A DNA stretch of 64,000 nucleotides from NCBI RefSeq assembly GCF_041432775.1, contig NZ_JAPWAG010000006.1, forward strand, positions 1-64,000, in the 5' to 3' direction. The notes beneath the pieces were generated by a model, which saw only the letters and a program-made list of their open reading frames with translations, ran no database searches and was not told the origin of the DNA. Source of the stretch: Pauljensenia sp902373545 (GTDB taxonomy: Bacteria; Actinomycetota; Actinomycetes; Actinomycetales; Actinomycetaceae). Positions 26,626 through 34,946 of this stretch are shown in pieces. Position numbers and translations under genes: made by a program. Positions within the stretch are counted from its first letter, which is position 1. Every line of letters begins with the position of its first letter.

Positions 26626-26979
26626 GTCATGCGCTCACCTCGCTTGGACCAACTTTCGCAACAAATTCCGCGTCGCAACCATCACGCCCCCTAAGAGATC
26701 GAGCAACGGACAGCCCCGAAGAACGGGGCCCTTAACAGTACTCGACATGTGCCCACAGGGCGTTCGACCAACAGCCGCATGACGAAAAAAGCAGGCATCA
26801 TGTCGATCGTCATCCCACAGAAGGTTCAGCAGCACTGACACTGCCACTCTCAGCTGCACCAGCTGCAAGCATGTCTAGTACTCCGATCGCAGTGAGCAGA
26901 TGAAGGCTCCCCGGCCTCGTAGTCGAGACCGGGGACCACTGGCGTGCTGGCACTGCGGCGCCGCGTTGCATCGCGTGCG
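26626..26979. other. 354-bp gap without a convincing gene
   Basis: The gap lies between two minus-strand genes. A 77-codon minus frame (26635-26868) exists, but it begins with TTG without a ribosome binding site and shows no domain character. A hairpin GCCCCG-5-CGGGGC is at 26713-26729. The terminator of the 116-aa gene occupies 26909-26934. Composition resembles the adjacent low-GC gene, so it may be gene debris. Confidence 0.4.
26909..26934 (-). terminator. Terminator of the hemQ-116 aa gene pair
   Basis: CCCCGG/CCGGGG outer stem with an inner CCTCG/CGAG extension lies 45 bases past the stop at 26980. The left arm is a 12-base match to the dispersed 14-mer family. Confidence 0.7.
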
Positions 26980-27330
26980 TCAGGAGGGGATGACCTCCGT
27001 AGCGCTGACCTGGAGGATGCCGGACAGCCCGTCGATGTACTGCTTGATCTTCTTGCGGTTACGGCCGTCCTGCATGAGGTTGGGCAGGCCCTTGGTGGCG
27101 CAAGTGACCTCGACAATGACGCCGGTCTCGGAGGGGATAAAGCCGACGACGATGTTCTCACCGTAGGAGGTGAAGCTGGTGGGGGTGTCGAAAGTGATGA
27201 ATCGGGCGTTCACGTCCGCGCTCGTCAGGACTGCCTTCGGAACCATCGGGACGGCCGCCATGGCCGCCTGGAACACCTGCTCGTACGGCAGCGCGTACTG
27301 GAATGCCTGCTTGCTTTCTTTCCAACCCAT
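26980..27330 (-). CDS. Small conserved-looking protein of unknown function downstream of hemQ
   Basis: This 116-aa soluble protein begins MGWKESKQAFQYALPYEQVFQAAM and has a beta-rich middle (ARFITFDTPTSFTSYGENIVVGFIPSETGVIVEVTCATKG). Its helical end is DGRNRKKIKQYIDGLSGIL. The shape resembles small proteins that process or shield a domain, but I cannot name the family. The ATG at 27330 follows AAGGAG and was preferred over the longer frame. The gap to the hemQ stop is 10 bases, so the two are probably co-transcribed. Confidence 0.7.
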   Translation of the reverse strand: MGWKESKQAFQYALPYEQVFQAAMAAVPMVPKAVLTSADVNARFITFDTPTSFTSYGENIVVGFIPSETGVIVEVTCATKGLPNLMQDGRNRKKIKQYIDGLSGILQVSATEVIPS

Positions 27331-27340
27331 CAGTGTCTCC

Positions 27341-28234
27341 TTATGAACGCGGTTGATGTGTCGCCCACTGCGCCAGGGTGACGCGTGGGCCTGTGAAGAA
27401 GGGGGTGTCCTCACGCACGTACGGGCGCGCTTCGCTGTAGCGCTGGGCGTGTGTCACTCCTTCGAGCCGGTCCAGATTATCAGCTTCGATAGCGATAACG
27501 TACTCGTAATCCGACAACGCGAACGCGCAGAGCACGGATACGTCCACGTCCGGCTGCACGCCGAAACCGCGTCGACCGTAGTCGGCTACGATGCGCGAGC
27601 GCTCCCCCGGCTCGATGAGATACCAGTCGTGGATGCCCACGAGGGGGAATACAGTCGCCCAGTCGCGCGCGTCGGCACCGAGGAAGCAGGCGGGAACGTG
27701 CCCGTGGAGGAATTCGGCGGGTTGGTGAACGCCCATGCAGCTCCAGACGGGTGTCAGGTGGCGTCCGAGGGACGACGCGCGCAGGCGGTGATATGCGTCT
27801 TGGAGCGTCGCCGGGTCTTCGTTGAGGAGCCAAACCATGAGGTCCGCGTTGGCCCGGAATCCTCCCAGGTCATACCATCCTCGGATCTGGGCGCCAGAAT
27901 CTGAGACGTAGCCGAGGGATTCGTCGACGATCCGTTCGCGTTCTTCTTCGTCACGAGGCATCGGCGCGCTGAGCGCGAACACGCAGTAGAGCGCGTAGCT
28001 GGGGACGCCCTCCCCTGACCCACCGTCGGGCGCGCCCGCGCACAGCGGCTGGGTGCCAAAGCTTCTGACCGCAGGTGTGCCTCCTCCGAGCGGTGCGGGG
28101 TGGGCGCGGGGGCCCGCTGGCCGATTGGACGAGGCCGTCGGGTAGCCTGCGCCGGCGCGGGCAGGCGACGAGGCCGTGGCGGGCTGAGGGGCTGTCGGGT
28201 ACGCGCCAGTGGGATGGGGATACGGCGTGAACAT
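27341..28234 (-). CDS. hemQ: Coproheme decarboxylase / HemQ (chlorite dismutase family)
   Basis: This 297-aa enzyme catalyses the last step of the coproporphyrin-dependent heme pathway of Gram-positive bacteria, oxidatively decarboxylating Fe-coproporphyrin III to heme b with peroxide. The C-terminal 215 residues carry the family pattern: SYALYCVFALSAPMPRDEEERERIV, GWYDLGGFRANADLMVWLL, FPLVGIHDWYLIEPGERSRIV and the signature ARPYVREDTPFFTGPRVTL. The first 85 or so residues are a Pro/Ala/Gly-rich extension of low complexity, not part of the catalytic fold. The ATG at 28234 follows AGGAGG. Unusually, no other heme genes are adjacent; it is coupled instead to a 116-aa protein. Confidence 0.9.
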   Translation of the reverse strand: MFTPYPHPTGAYPTAPQPATASSPARAGAGYPTASSNRPAGPRAHPAPLGGGTPAVRSFGTQPLCAGAPDGGSGEGVPSYALYCVFALSAPMPRDEEERERIVDESLGYVSDSGAQIRGWYDLGGFRANADLMVWLLNEDPATLQDAYHRLRASSLGRHLTPVWSCMGVHQPAEFLHGHVPACFLGADARDWATVFPLVGIHDWYLIEPGERSRIVADYGRRGFGVQPDVDVSVLCAFALSDYEYVIAIEADNLDRLEGVTHAQRYSEARPYVREDTPFFTGPRVTLAQWATHQPRS

Positions 28235-28333
28235 TAGTGCCTCCTGACGTGTTGTCACCCCCATTTTAGGATGTGTCAGGACACATTTTGTGACGTTTGG
28301 TCAGCGATTTTGTGCTTGTGTTGAGGCTATACG

Positions 28334-28373
28334 GGTGGGCGCCGAAGCGGTCGCAACCGCCTCGGCGCCCACC
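28334..28373 (-). terminator. Terminator of the DUF4232 lipoprotein gene
   Basis: An 18-bp stem with one bulge (GGTGGGCGCCGA arm with its complement) and a 4-base loop starts 23 bases past the stop codon at 28396. Confidence 0.8.
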
Positions 28374-28395
28374 GTGACAAATATTGCCAGGTCGC

Positions 28396-29046
28396 TCAGC
28401 CCATGGGTTCGAAGGGACTCACCGCGACGGAGGGCATCTCCTCGCACACACGCAGCGACAGCTGCAGGCTGGTCGAACCCGAGCCGTTGGTATTCATGAT
28501 GTCGACATGGTCGGCAGACACGGGCGTGCATCCCGGGACGCCGTCGACGGCCTCGGCGGTGAGCTTCACGCCGATGCGCCCACCCGCGGCAACCGTGTAC
28601 ACGTTGCCCGGATCCTCGCCGTCGCGCGCAGCCTCGGACACGGTGGCACCGTTGGAGGCGAACACAACCGTCGGGAAGCCGCCGATCCAGCACGCGGGCC
28701 CCTCGTTCGTGAAGGACATATCCACGTAGGTGGTGCCGCCGATCTCCTGGTTGCTCGCGATGGCGGGCTGGAGGTTGTTCAGGTCGCACTGCGCCTCGTT
28801 GTCGGCGGTGTCGACCTCGGGTGCCTGGTTACCCCGGTCGACCGAGCCGCTTTGGACCATGTCGCCACTCTGGGCGTCCATGCCACTCTGGGCGGGCTGA
28901 CCACTTGAGGCTGCGGACGCGCTGGGCGTCGCGGGAGCGGACGTGGTACCCGACTGGGGCTGAGCACCGTTCGGCGAACATGCGCTCGCTCCCAAGACGA
29001 GGGCGGTCAGTGCGGTCACGGCAAAGAGGCGTCGCGTGTTGATCAT
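28396..29046 (-). CDS. DUF4232 domain lipoprotein
   Basis: This 216-aa secreted protein has a lipoprotein signal peptide (MINTRRLFAVTALTALVLGASAC, lipobox LGASAC with Cys 23). A Ser/Ala/Gln-rich linker to about residue 75 is followed by a DUF4232 domain: CDLNNLQPAIA, VDMSFTNEGPACWIGGFPTVVF, AAGGRIGVKL and a C-terminal CEEMPSVAVSPFEP. The domain is common in actinobacterial surface proteins; its function is unknown. Three to four Cys residues in the domain could form disulfides. It is a single gene with its own terminator. Confidence 0.85.
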   Translation of the reverse strand: MINTRRLFAVTALTALVLGASACSPNGAQPQSGTTSAPATPSASAASSGQPAQSGMDAQSGDMVQSGSVDRGNQAPEVDTADNEAQCDLNNLQPAIASNQEIGGTTYVDMSFTNEGPACWIGGFPTVVFASNGATVSEAARDGEDPGNVYTVAAGGRIGVKLTAEAVDGVPGCTPVSADHVDIMNTNGSGSTSLQLSLRVCEEMPSVAVSPFEPMG

Positions 29047-29142
29047 GCACCCATCCTATGAAAACCAGCGGCACCGCTCCCCCGCCACGCCGGTCGTCAC
29101 CAAGTGGTGACAAGCCGCGCACCGCGCCAGACGAGCGGGGCC

Positions 29143-29156
29143 GCCCCGGCCTCGTC
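29143..29156 (-). repeat. Single exact copy of the 14-mer family
   Basis: An intergenic copy lies between the DUF4232 gene start and the permease stop. The surrounding bases allow imperfect pairing (GGGGCCGC with GCGGCCCC farther on) but not a clean 14-mer pair. Confidence 0.65.
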
Positions 29157-29214
29157 AATACCCGGAATCATCCCGGGCAGGCGAGCGACCAGAGCGGCCC
29201 CGACCCCAGCTCCC

Positions 29215-30717
29215 CTATTCGGAAACCGGTTCGATCTCGACGGGCGCGACGTCCATCTCGGCGAGCGGAACCATGCGATCCTTGCGGGCATGGTGGTAGC
29301 CCCACCACACGACGCCGAAGAGCGGCAGGCCAATGTAGGAGGAGGCAACCTCCCAGACCTGGCCGTGAATGACCGCCTCGTAGTTCTGCCCCGCCATGAC
29401 CACCAGGCACATGATGAATGCGATGATCGGCCCGGCCGGGAAGAACGGCGAGCGATACGGCAGGTCCTCCAGGCGATACCCCTGCAGCAGGTAGGCGCTG
29501 CGGAAGCGAATGTGGCTCACCGCGATACCCAGCCACATGATGATGCCCGAAATGCCGACAATGTTGACCAGCCAAATGTAGGCGTCATTAAAGACGAGCT
29601 GCGTCATGAAACCAAACGCCGCCGTCACCGTCGTCACGGCCATCGCGTAGCCGGGCACGCCACCCTTCGTGACCTTCGCGAAGATCGCGGGCGCCTGGTG
29701 CTTGAGGGCCATCGAGTGCAGCATGCGCGAGGCCGCGTACAGGCCCGAGTTACCCGCCGACAGAATCGACGTCAGGATGACGGCGTTCATGACGGCCGCC
29801 GCCGCGCCGATGCCCATGCGCGCGAAGACAAGCGTGAAGGGCGACTGCGCGACAGCCTCCGTGCTCTCTTCGGCGGCGCTCAGCAGGCTCGGATCCGTGT
29901 ACGGCAGCAGCGTGCCGATGACCGCGATCGCACCGATGTAGAAGAACATGATGCGCCAGAACACCGTGCGGATCGAGCGCGGCACGTCGCGCTGGGGGTT
30001 CTCGGACTCGCCGGCGGCCACACCCACGAGCTCGGTGCCCTGGAAGGAGAAGCCAGCGATCATGAATACCGCGATGACGCCGACGAAACCATTGTGGAAG
30101 GGGGCGTCCCCGATCGACCAATTCGACAGGCCCGGCGAGTTCATGCCCATCACCCCGGCGATCATGAACACGCCCGAGATCACGAACACGACGACGATCA
30201 CGACTTTAATGGCGGCCAGCCAGAACTCTGCCTCACCGTAGACCCGCGCCGACAGCGCGTTGAGCCCGACGACGATCACCAGGAAGGCCACCGCCCATAT
30301 CCACGAGGGCACAGATGGGAACCAATACGCCATGACCAAGCCCGAGGCCACCAGGTCCGCGGCGACCGTCACCGCCCAGTTGAACCAATAGTTCCACCCC
30401 ATCGCAAAGCCGAAGGAGGGGGAAATGAACTTCGTGGCGAAGGTCTGGAAGGAGCCCGCGACCGGCTGGTGCGCACTCATCTCACCCAGGGACTGCATGA
30501 GGAGCAGCACCATCAGGCCGATCGCCGCGTACGCGAGAAGCGCGCCGCCCGGGCCGGCGTTGGCGACCGTGGCACCCGAGGCCAGGAACAGGCCGGTGCC
30601 AATCGCGCCGCCAATGGCGATCATCTGCATGTGGCGCGACGCCAGGCCACGCTTCAACTGTGTGTCGGAGCGCTGCTGCACATCGCTGGCGATGTCATCG
30701 GGAGTGGGAGTATCCAT
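29215..30717 (-). CDS. Amino acid permease (APC superfamily, LysP/GABA-permease type)
   Basis: This 500-aa polytopic protein has 12 predicted helices. The family signature GLASRHMQMIAIGGAIGTGLFLASG opens helix 1, GEMSAHQPVAGSFQTFATKFISPSFGFAMGWNYWFNW follows, and PYRSPFFPAGPI lies before helix 11. Members take up amino acids by proton symport; the pattern is closest to lysine or GABA/aromatic transporters, but the substrate is not certain. The ATG at 30717 has GAGGA at good spacing and was preferred over 30732. It is a single gene facing the MgtC gene across a 347-bp gap. Confidence 0.9.
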   Translation of the reverse strand: MDTPTPDDIASDVQQRSDTQLKRGLASRHMQMIAIGGAIGTGLFLASGATVANAGPGGALLAYAAIGLMVLLLMQSLGEMSAHQPVAGSFQTFATKFISPSFGFAMGWNYWFNWAVTVAADLVASGLVMAYWFPSVPSWIWAVAFLVIVVGLNALSARVYGEAEFWLAAIKVVIVVVFVISGVFMIAGVMGMNSPGLSNWSIGDAPFHNGFVGVIAVFMIAGFSFQGTELVGVAAGESENPQRDVPRSIRTVFWRIMFFYIGAIAVIGTLLPYTDPSLLSAAEESTEAVAQSPFTLVFARMGIGAAAAVMNAVILTSILSAGNSGLYAASRMLHSMALKHQAPAIFAKVTKGGVPGYAMAVTTVTAAFGFMTQLVFNDAYIWLVNIVGISGIIMWLGIAVSHIRFRSAYLLQGYRLEDLPYRSPFFPAGPIIAFIMCLVVMAGQNYEAVIHGQVWEVASSYIGLPLFGVVWWGYHHARKDRMVPLAEMDVAPVEIEPVSE

Positions 30718-31064
30718 CAAGAGGTTCCTCATCTGTCGATCGTGAGTCCCATACTAACCCCAAATTCTTGTGTCGAGATTGGGACGTTCTTTCCTCGATC
30801 TTTAACGAGGCCGTGGTTGCTTCACGCTCGCCGCACCGTTTGAGGACGACACGCAGGTCGACCCTTTCAACACTTTCGGGGCAATCTGCCGCAGTTGTGC
30901 CCGTGCTCGGCTTGTCGCTCTCCGATGCTCGATCAGGCGGACACAGCCACCCCCAACCCGGTGAGCAACGAGCGAAAGATGCCACGGCCTCGTGTGGTCC
31001 ACACGCCTCCGCAATTCCTGGTCGCTAGACTAAAATTCTCCCTACGCCTACGAAGGAAGACACC
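30718..31064. other. Divergent promoter region, 347 bp
   Basis: This region separates the divergent permease and MgtC genes. It holds no gene-like ORF. Variants of the 14-mer family (ACGAGGCCGTGG type) are at about 30804 and 30984. A possible minus-ten element for the MgtC gene, TAAAAT, lies at 31031-31036 with AGGAAGA close to the ATG; no good minus-35 is seen. Confidence 0.4.
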
Positions 31065-31751
31065 ATGACGCACCAACTCGTCAGCATCGGGTGGATGCTG
31101 CTCGCTCTCGTCCTGTCGGCCTCCATCGGCCTCGAACGGCAGATCCGGGGAAAGAGCGCCGGTATTCGCACCCAGGCCATCGTGGGCCTGACAGCGTGCC
31201 TCATGATGCTCATTTCCAAGTACGGCTTCTCCGACATCCTTATCGATGGCATTACCCGCTACGACCCCTCGCGTGTGGCCTCCCAGATCGTCTCCGGCAT
31301 CGGTTTCCTGGGCGCGGGCATCATCTTGACCCGCCACGGCGCGATTCGCGGCCTGACGACCGCCGCAACCATCTGGGAGACCGCGGCTATCGGAATGGCG
31401 TGCGGCGCGGGCCTATGGTGGCTCGCAATGGCTGGCACCGTCCTGCACTTCATCGTCATCGGCCTGCTCACCCCGCTGGTCCAGTTCATCCTCATGCGCA
31501 CCAACGGGCACACGATCACGCTGACGGTCCACTACACGCCCGGACACGGAGTCCTGTCCACCTTGCTCACACAGGTCGGCGCTCTGGGTTGGACGGTGTC
31601 GGGCGTGTCCACGCACACCGATCGCAACACCTCCACCGCCCGGTTTACCGCTGCGACGCGCCAGGACCTGTCGCGCTCGCTTCTGGTGACCACCCTCGCC
31701 GACCTCGACGGCGTCGCTGGCGTCGACATCACCGAAGACGACGACGAGTAA
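31065..31751 (+). CDS. MgtC/SapB family protein
   Basis: This 228-aa membrane protein has about five N-terminal helices with the family motifs: ALVLSASIGLERQIRGKSAGIRTQAIVGL, SQIVSGIGFLGAGIILTRHGAIRGLTTAATIW and ACGAGLWWLA. A cytoplasmic C-terminal ACT-like domain (about 150-228) follows. MgtC is linked to survival in low magnesium and in macrophages, and modulates the F-type ATPase in Salmonella; bacterial homologues in general have less clear roles. The ATG follows GAAGGAAG. It is a single gene. Confidence 0.9.
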   Translation: MTHQLVSIGWMLLALVLSASIGLERQIRGKSAGIRTQAIVGLTACLMMLISKYGFSDILIDGITRYDPSRVASQIVSGIGFLGAGIILTRHGAIRGLTTAATIWETAAIGMACGAGLWWLAMAGTVLHFIVIGLLTPLVQFILMRTNGHTITLTVHYTPGHGVLSTLLTQVGALGWTVSGVSTHTDRNTSTARFTAATRQDLSRSLLVTTLADLDGVAGVDITEDDDE

Positions 31752-32378
31752 GCGCGCTGCGGGCCCGGACGCTCACGCGCGGCCTCATCGGCCCGACGGG
31801 GTGCCCGGACCCCTTCACTGCACACGTGAACCCCACGACTGCGCAGGTTAACCCCTTGGGTGGGTGCTTGGGCCCTTGGATGCGCAGGTTAACCCCTTGG
31901 GTGGCAGTGTGGGCGGGGTTGCCCATGCTCCACCTGTAGGGCCCAGCTGCGCATCAAGGGGTTAACGCTGCCAGGTCTCCGGGGGTGGTTCCGTTATCGG
32001 CCCCGTTGCCAGCGTCGGCCTCGCCGGCGAAAGTGTGACGAGGCCTGGGCCACTTTGTGCGTGTGTGCGCGACTAGTGCGTGGCGGCCCCGTTGCCAGCG
32101 TCGGCCTCGCCGGCGAAAGTGTGACGAGGCCTGGGCCACTTTGTGCGTGTGTGCGCGACTAGTGCGTGGCGGGCGTTCGTTGCCAGCGTCGGCCTCGTCC
32201 TCGCGCGCGTGCGTGCGTGCTTGCCGGCATGGCTCGCGGGATAGGTGGCGTGATCGGCCCGATGGGGGAGTACTTGGGCCCTTGGATGCGCAGGTTAACC
32301 CCTTGGGTGGCAGTGTGGGCGGGGTTGCCCATACTCCACCTGTCGGGTCCAGCCGCGCAGGAACGGGTAAGGGCTACC
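31752..32378. repeat. Repeat-filled intergenic region of about 630 bp
   Basis: No gene was recognised. The region holds direct copies of a block of about 90 bp (about 31866-31950 and 32271-32355) that includes GCGCAGGTTAACCCCTTGGG; a further copy of that element alone is at 31841-31860. The inverted form AAGGGGTTAAC is at 31956-31966. Two identical 86-bp tandem units (31999-32084, 32085-32170) and a third partial one follow. Confidence 0.75.
31999..32170. repeat. 86-bp perfect tandem duplication
   Basis: The two units read identically by eye (31999-32084 and 32085-32170), and the start of a third unit is recognisable at about 32171-32200. Each unit contains a GACGAGGCCTGGGCC variant of the 14-mer family and a GCGTGTGTGCGCG run. 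Confidence 0.85.
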
Positions 32379-32418
32379 AGTAAAGGGGCCCGCGGCTTGT
32401 GCCGCGGACCCCTTTACT
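32379..32418 (-). terminator. Terminator of the Gln-rich repeat protein gene
   Basis: An 18-bp stem with one mismatch (32379-32396 with 32401-32418) and a TTGT loop lies 22 bases past the stop at 32440. The minus-strand transcript ends the hairpin with CTTTACT. Confidence 0.8.
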
Positions 32419-32439
32419 GAGCGTTAGTCAGCCGAAGGC

Positions 32440-33945
32440 TCACACCTGAGGACTGTAGGGGTTCTGAGGCTGCTCGCCCGTCTGCCCCTGCTGGTTCTGC
32501 TGACTCTGAGCCGTCTGCCCGAACGGCTGCTGACCGTACTGGGGCTGACCGGCCTGCTGGGTCGGGTACCCCTGCTGGGGCTGAGCACCAAACTGACCCT
32601 GCTGGGTCGGGTAGGCCTGCTGGCCCTGGAAGCCCTGCGGCGCGGAGTAGCCCTGCTGGGGCTGAGCACCAAACTGACCCTGCTGGGTCGGGTAAGCCTG
32701 CTGGCCCTGGAAGCCCTGCTGACCCTGCTGCCCCATCTGGTTGAGCAGGGCAGGCGTCGTATCCAGAGGGGCGACATTACCCTGCTTAAGCTCGAGAAGC
32801 AGAATGACACCGGCAGCGCCAAGACAGAGCCCGAAGAAGGAGAACATGTAGAAGCCCATCAGCATGTAATCGAAGTCCCCGACCTTACTGACGAAGTAGA
32901 GCGTCTCGATCAACGTCATGAGCGCGAGGAGAACCGAGCCCGCACCCACCGAGATGAAGGCCCACTTCTGGTTCGTCAGCCAGTAGGCGACGCCCAGGCC
33001 GACGTTAATGAGCAGCAGCAGCAGGAAGGTAACCGGGAACCAACTCTCTAGGCCGAGGAGCGAGTACGTCCTCCAAACGCCATCAACGTAGGGAAGAATC
33101 ATCGAGATCAAGAGGAACAGCGATGCTGCCGCAATACCGATCAGAGAATAGGTCGCGCGAACGGAACGGCCACTCACCTTGCCGGTCTGTGCGACTACCG
33201 CGTTCTGGAACTGGCTAAATGCCGAGTTTGCGGCAGCGCCAAGCTGCTGGGCGGCAACACCAAGCTGCTGGCCAGCAGACTGGCCGGGCTGAGCCTGCTG
33301 TCCAGGCTGGCCGTACTGGGGCTGGCCGTACTGGGGCTGGCCGGGCTGAGCCTGCTGGCCATACTGGGGCTGGCCGAACTGCGCACCCTGCTGGCCGTAC
33401 TGGGGCTGGCCGGGCTGAGCCTGCTGGCCGTACTGGGGCTGACCGAACTGTGCACCCTGCTGGCCGTACTGGGGCTGGCCGGGCTGAGCCTGCTGGCCGT
33501 ACTGGGGCTGACCGAACTGCGCACCCTGAGTGGATGCGGTCGACTCACCCTGCGCGGGCGCAGCCTGCTCGGGCTGAGCAGCAACGGGGTTGGCGATGCT
33601 TTCGTCGCGAGCGGCCTCGTTGATAGAGTGCTCGAGATCCTCGTCCGACGGCGCTGCGTCCACGGGGGCCTGCACGACAGGCTGCTCAGGCTCGGCCGCG
33701 GGCTGCTCGGATGTGGATTCCTCGGCGACAACCTCGACAGGGTCTGCCTGCGCGGCGGGGGGCTGAGCGGGAACGACGCCCTGGTCGGCGAGCCACTGCT
33801 TCAGGGCAGGGTACAACGCCGGATGGGTCGCAACGTAGGGTCGCAGATCCTCGCGCGCGGCAGTAATGTCTGCGAGGTCCTGCGGGCTCAGCGCGGGATT
33901 GCTCATGTCAGCAGCAGTGAGCTGCGACGGATCGATGGTGCTCAT
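32440..33945 (-). CDS. Gln/Gly/Tyr/Pro-rich repeat membrane protein
   Basis: This 501-aa protein has four parts. An N-terminal helical module (NPALSPQDLADITAAREDLRPYVATHPALYPALKQWL) resembles the variant leucine-rich repeat seen in many actinobacterial proteins. An acidic/Gln linker is followed by three copies of a 23-residue QFGQPQYGQQAQPGQPQYGQ-type repeat (about 143-225). Four membrane helices occupy about 265-410. A second low-complexity tail has two copies of a 27-residue GFQGQQAYPTQQGQFGAQPQ-type repeat. The function is unknown; such tails often promote condensation or surface display. The ATG follows AGAGGAA. The near-identical DNA repeats should be prone to slippage. Confidence 0.75.
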   Translation of the reverse strand: MSTIDPSQLTAADMSNPALSPQDLADITAAREDLRPYVATHPALYPALKQWLADQGVVPAQPPAAQADPVEVVAEESTSEQPAAEPEQPVVQAPVDAAPSDEDLEHSINEAARDESIANPVAAQPEQAAPAQGESTASTQGAQFGQPQYGQQAQPGQPQYGQQGAQFGQPQYGQQAQPGQPQYGQQGAQFGQPQYGQQAQPGQPQYGQPQYGQPGQQAQPGQSAGQQLGVAAQQLGAAANSAFSQFQNAVVAQTGKVSGRSVRATYSLIGIAAASLFLLISMILPYVDGVWRTYSLLGLESWFPVTFLLLLLINVGLGVAYWLTNQKWAFISVGAGSVLLALMTLIETLYFVSKVGDFDYMLMGFYMFSFFGLCLGAAGVILLLELKQGNVAPLDTTPALLNQMGQQGQQGFQGQQAYPTQQGQFGAQPQQGYSAPQGFQGQQAYPTQQGQFGAQPQQGYPTQQAGQPQYGQQPFGQTAQSQQNQQGQTGEQPQNPYSPQV

Positions 33946-34058
33946 CTGTATTCCTCTCGCACCCGAAAGTGCACTTCCTGATGGCGAACAACCAATTGTA
34001 TCGTGTGACGCACACGCCTGGTCAAGACGTTCACAGGGCGGGACGCGAGGGAAACAAA

Positions 34059-34086
34059 AGACCCGGCCCCTTACGGGACCGGGTCT
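34059..34086 (-). terminator. Terminator of the initiator tRNA gene
   Basis: AGACCCGG and CCGGGTCT enclose a further CCC/GGG pairing. The minus-strand transcript continues into TTTTGTTT, a good U-tract, five bases past the tRNA 3' end. Confidence 0.85.
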
Positions 34087-34090
34087 GTGG

Positions 34091-34167
34091 TGGTAGCGGG
34101 GACAGGATTTGAACCTGCGACCTCCGGGTTATGAGCCCGGCGAGCTACCGAACTGCTCCACCCCGCG
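34091..34167 (-). tRNA. Initiator tRNA-Met (CAT)
   Basis: This 77-nt cloverleaf has its CCA end encoded. It begins CGCGGGG, so the first acceptor pair is mismatched (C1 with U72), the hallmark of bacterial initiator tRNA. The anticodon stem has the three G-C pairs (GGGCTCATAACCC) that direct the tRNA to the P-site. The D loop GGAGCAGTTCGGTAGCTC and T loop GGTTCAAATCC are intact. It is a single gene with its own terminator. Confidence 0.97.
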
Positions 34168-34224
34168 TCGGTGGTTAAAAGCTTACCACTAGGGTCAAGA
34201 CAGGTCAAACAAAGCGGCCGTGAG

Positions 34225-34794
34225 CTACCTCTCCCAACGGAACTCGTTCTCGGTTGATCGACGGTTATTGGCCACAAGGAGCCACATCGCGACGCCGATG
34301 CCGACCCAGGTCACGACCCACATGAAAAAGACCCGTACCTCCATTACGCGCTGCTCGTATGCGACCTCGTTGCCCGACAGGTCCGGGAGCGGAGGAACCA
34401 TCAGGTCGTACCAATGCCCGCCGTGAGCAACCGCGAGGATGGGATCGGCGACGAAGGCCGTAACCACGAGGATGCCGGCGGCGGCAAGACGACATCGGTT
34501 GCGTCCCTTGACCAGAGCTAGAGCCGTCAACACGATCAGCAGGACATCAAAGGCAGCCCAGAACCAGAAGTGCCCCGACGCAAATCTCTCCAGATAGAGG
34601 TGTAATCGCACGAAGTCGTCCGGGATGAAGCGTTCAGCCAGGTGAATACTCCACGCGACCAGCAGGATCACCAGCCCCAGGCGCGTTCCTCGCGACAGCG
34701 GCATACGCGCGGCGCCAGCGTATCCGGTCCCTGCAGCTTCCACGGCGGGTTCTCCTCCGGGGCTGTCCTGGTGTCGAGGCTGCGTCGCACTCAT
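34225..34794 (-). CDS. Small four-helix membrane protein, unknown function
   Basis: This 189-aa protein has a hydrophilic N-terminus and about four membrane segments (RLGLVILLVAWSIHLAERF, FWFWAAFDVLLIVLTALALV, LAAAGILVVTAFVADPILAVAHG, VRVFFMWVVTWVGIGVAMWLLV). A His/Trp-containing loop (HGGHWYDLMVPP) lies before the last helix. The ATG at 34794 follows GAAGGAGAG and was preferred to the longer frame. I do not recognise the family. It is a single gene downstream of the UPF0182 gene on the same strand. Confidence 0.7.
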   Translation of the reverse strand: MSATQPRHQDSPGGEPAVEAAGTGYAGAARMPLSRGTRLGLVILLVAWSIHLAERFIPDDFVRLHLYLERFASGHFWFWAAFDVLLIVLTALALVKGRNRCRLAAAGILVVTAFVADPILAVAHGGHWYDLMVPPLPDLSGNEVAYEQRVMEVRVFFMWVVTWVGIGVAMWLLVANNRRSTENEFRWER

Positions 34795-34946
34795 GTTCTC
34801 TCCTTCCCGCCTACCGGCTCCTACACCCATAGCATACGGAACATACAACGCGTCACGTTCACTCCTTCCCTGCGTGCAGATGCAGCGCGCCCGGCCTGCA
34901 ACCCACGAGGATGCCAGGCCGGGCGCGTGGAGCACGCAGCGAGAGG

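Noticed and set aside
26635..26868. 77-codon minus frame in a gene-poor gap
   Set aside because: TTG start without a ribosome binding site, no recognisable pattern; listed only as part of the gap.
31841..31966. Telomere- or attachment-site-like GTTAACCCC repeats
   Set aside because: Few copies, no integrase or tRNA end adjacent; treated as uncharacterised intergenic repeats.
31999..32200. Tandem repeats considered as a CRISPR array
   Set aside because: The 86-bp units abut without spacers, contain no short repeat/unique spacer alternation, and no cas genes are present.
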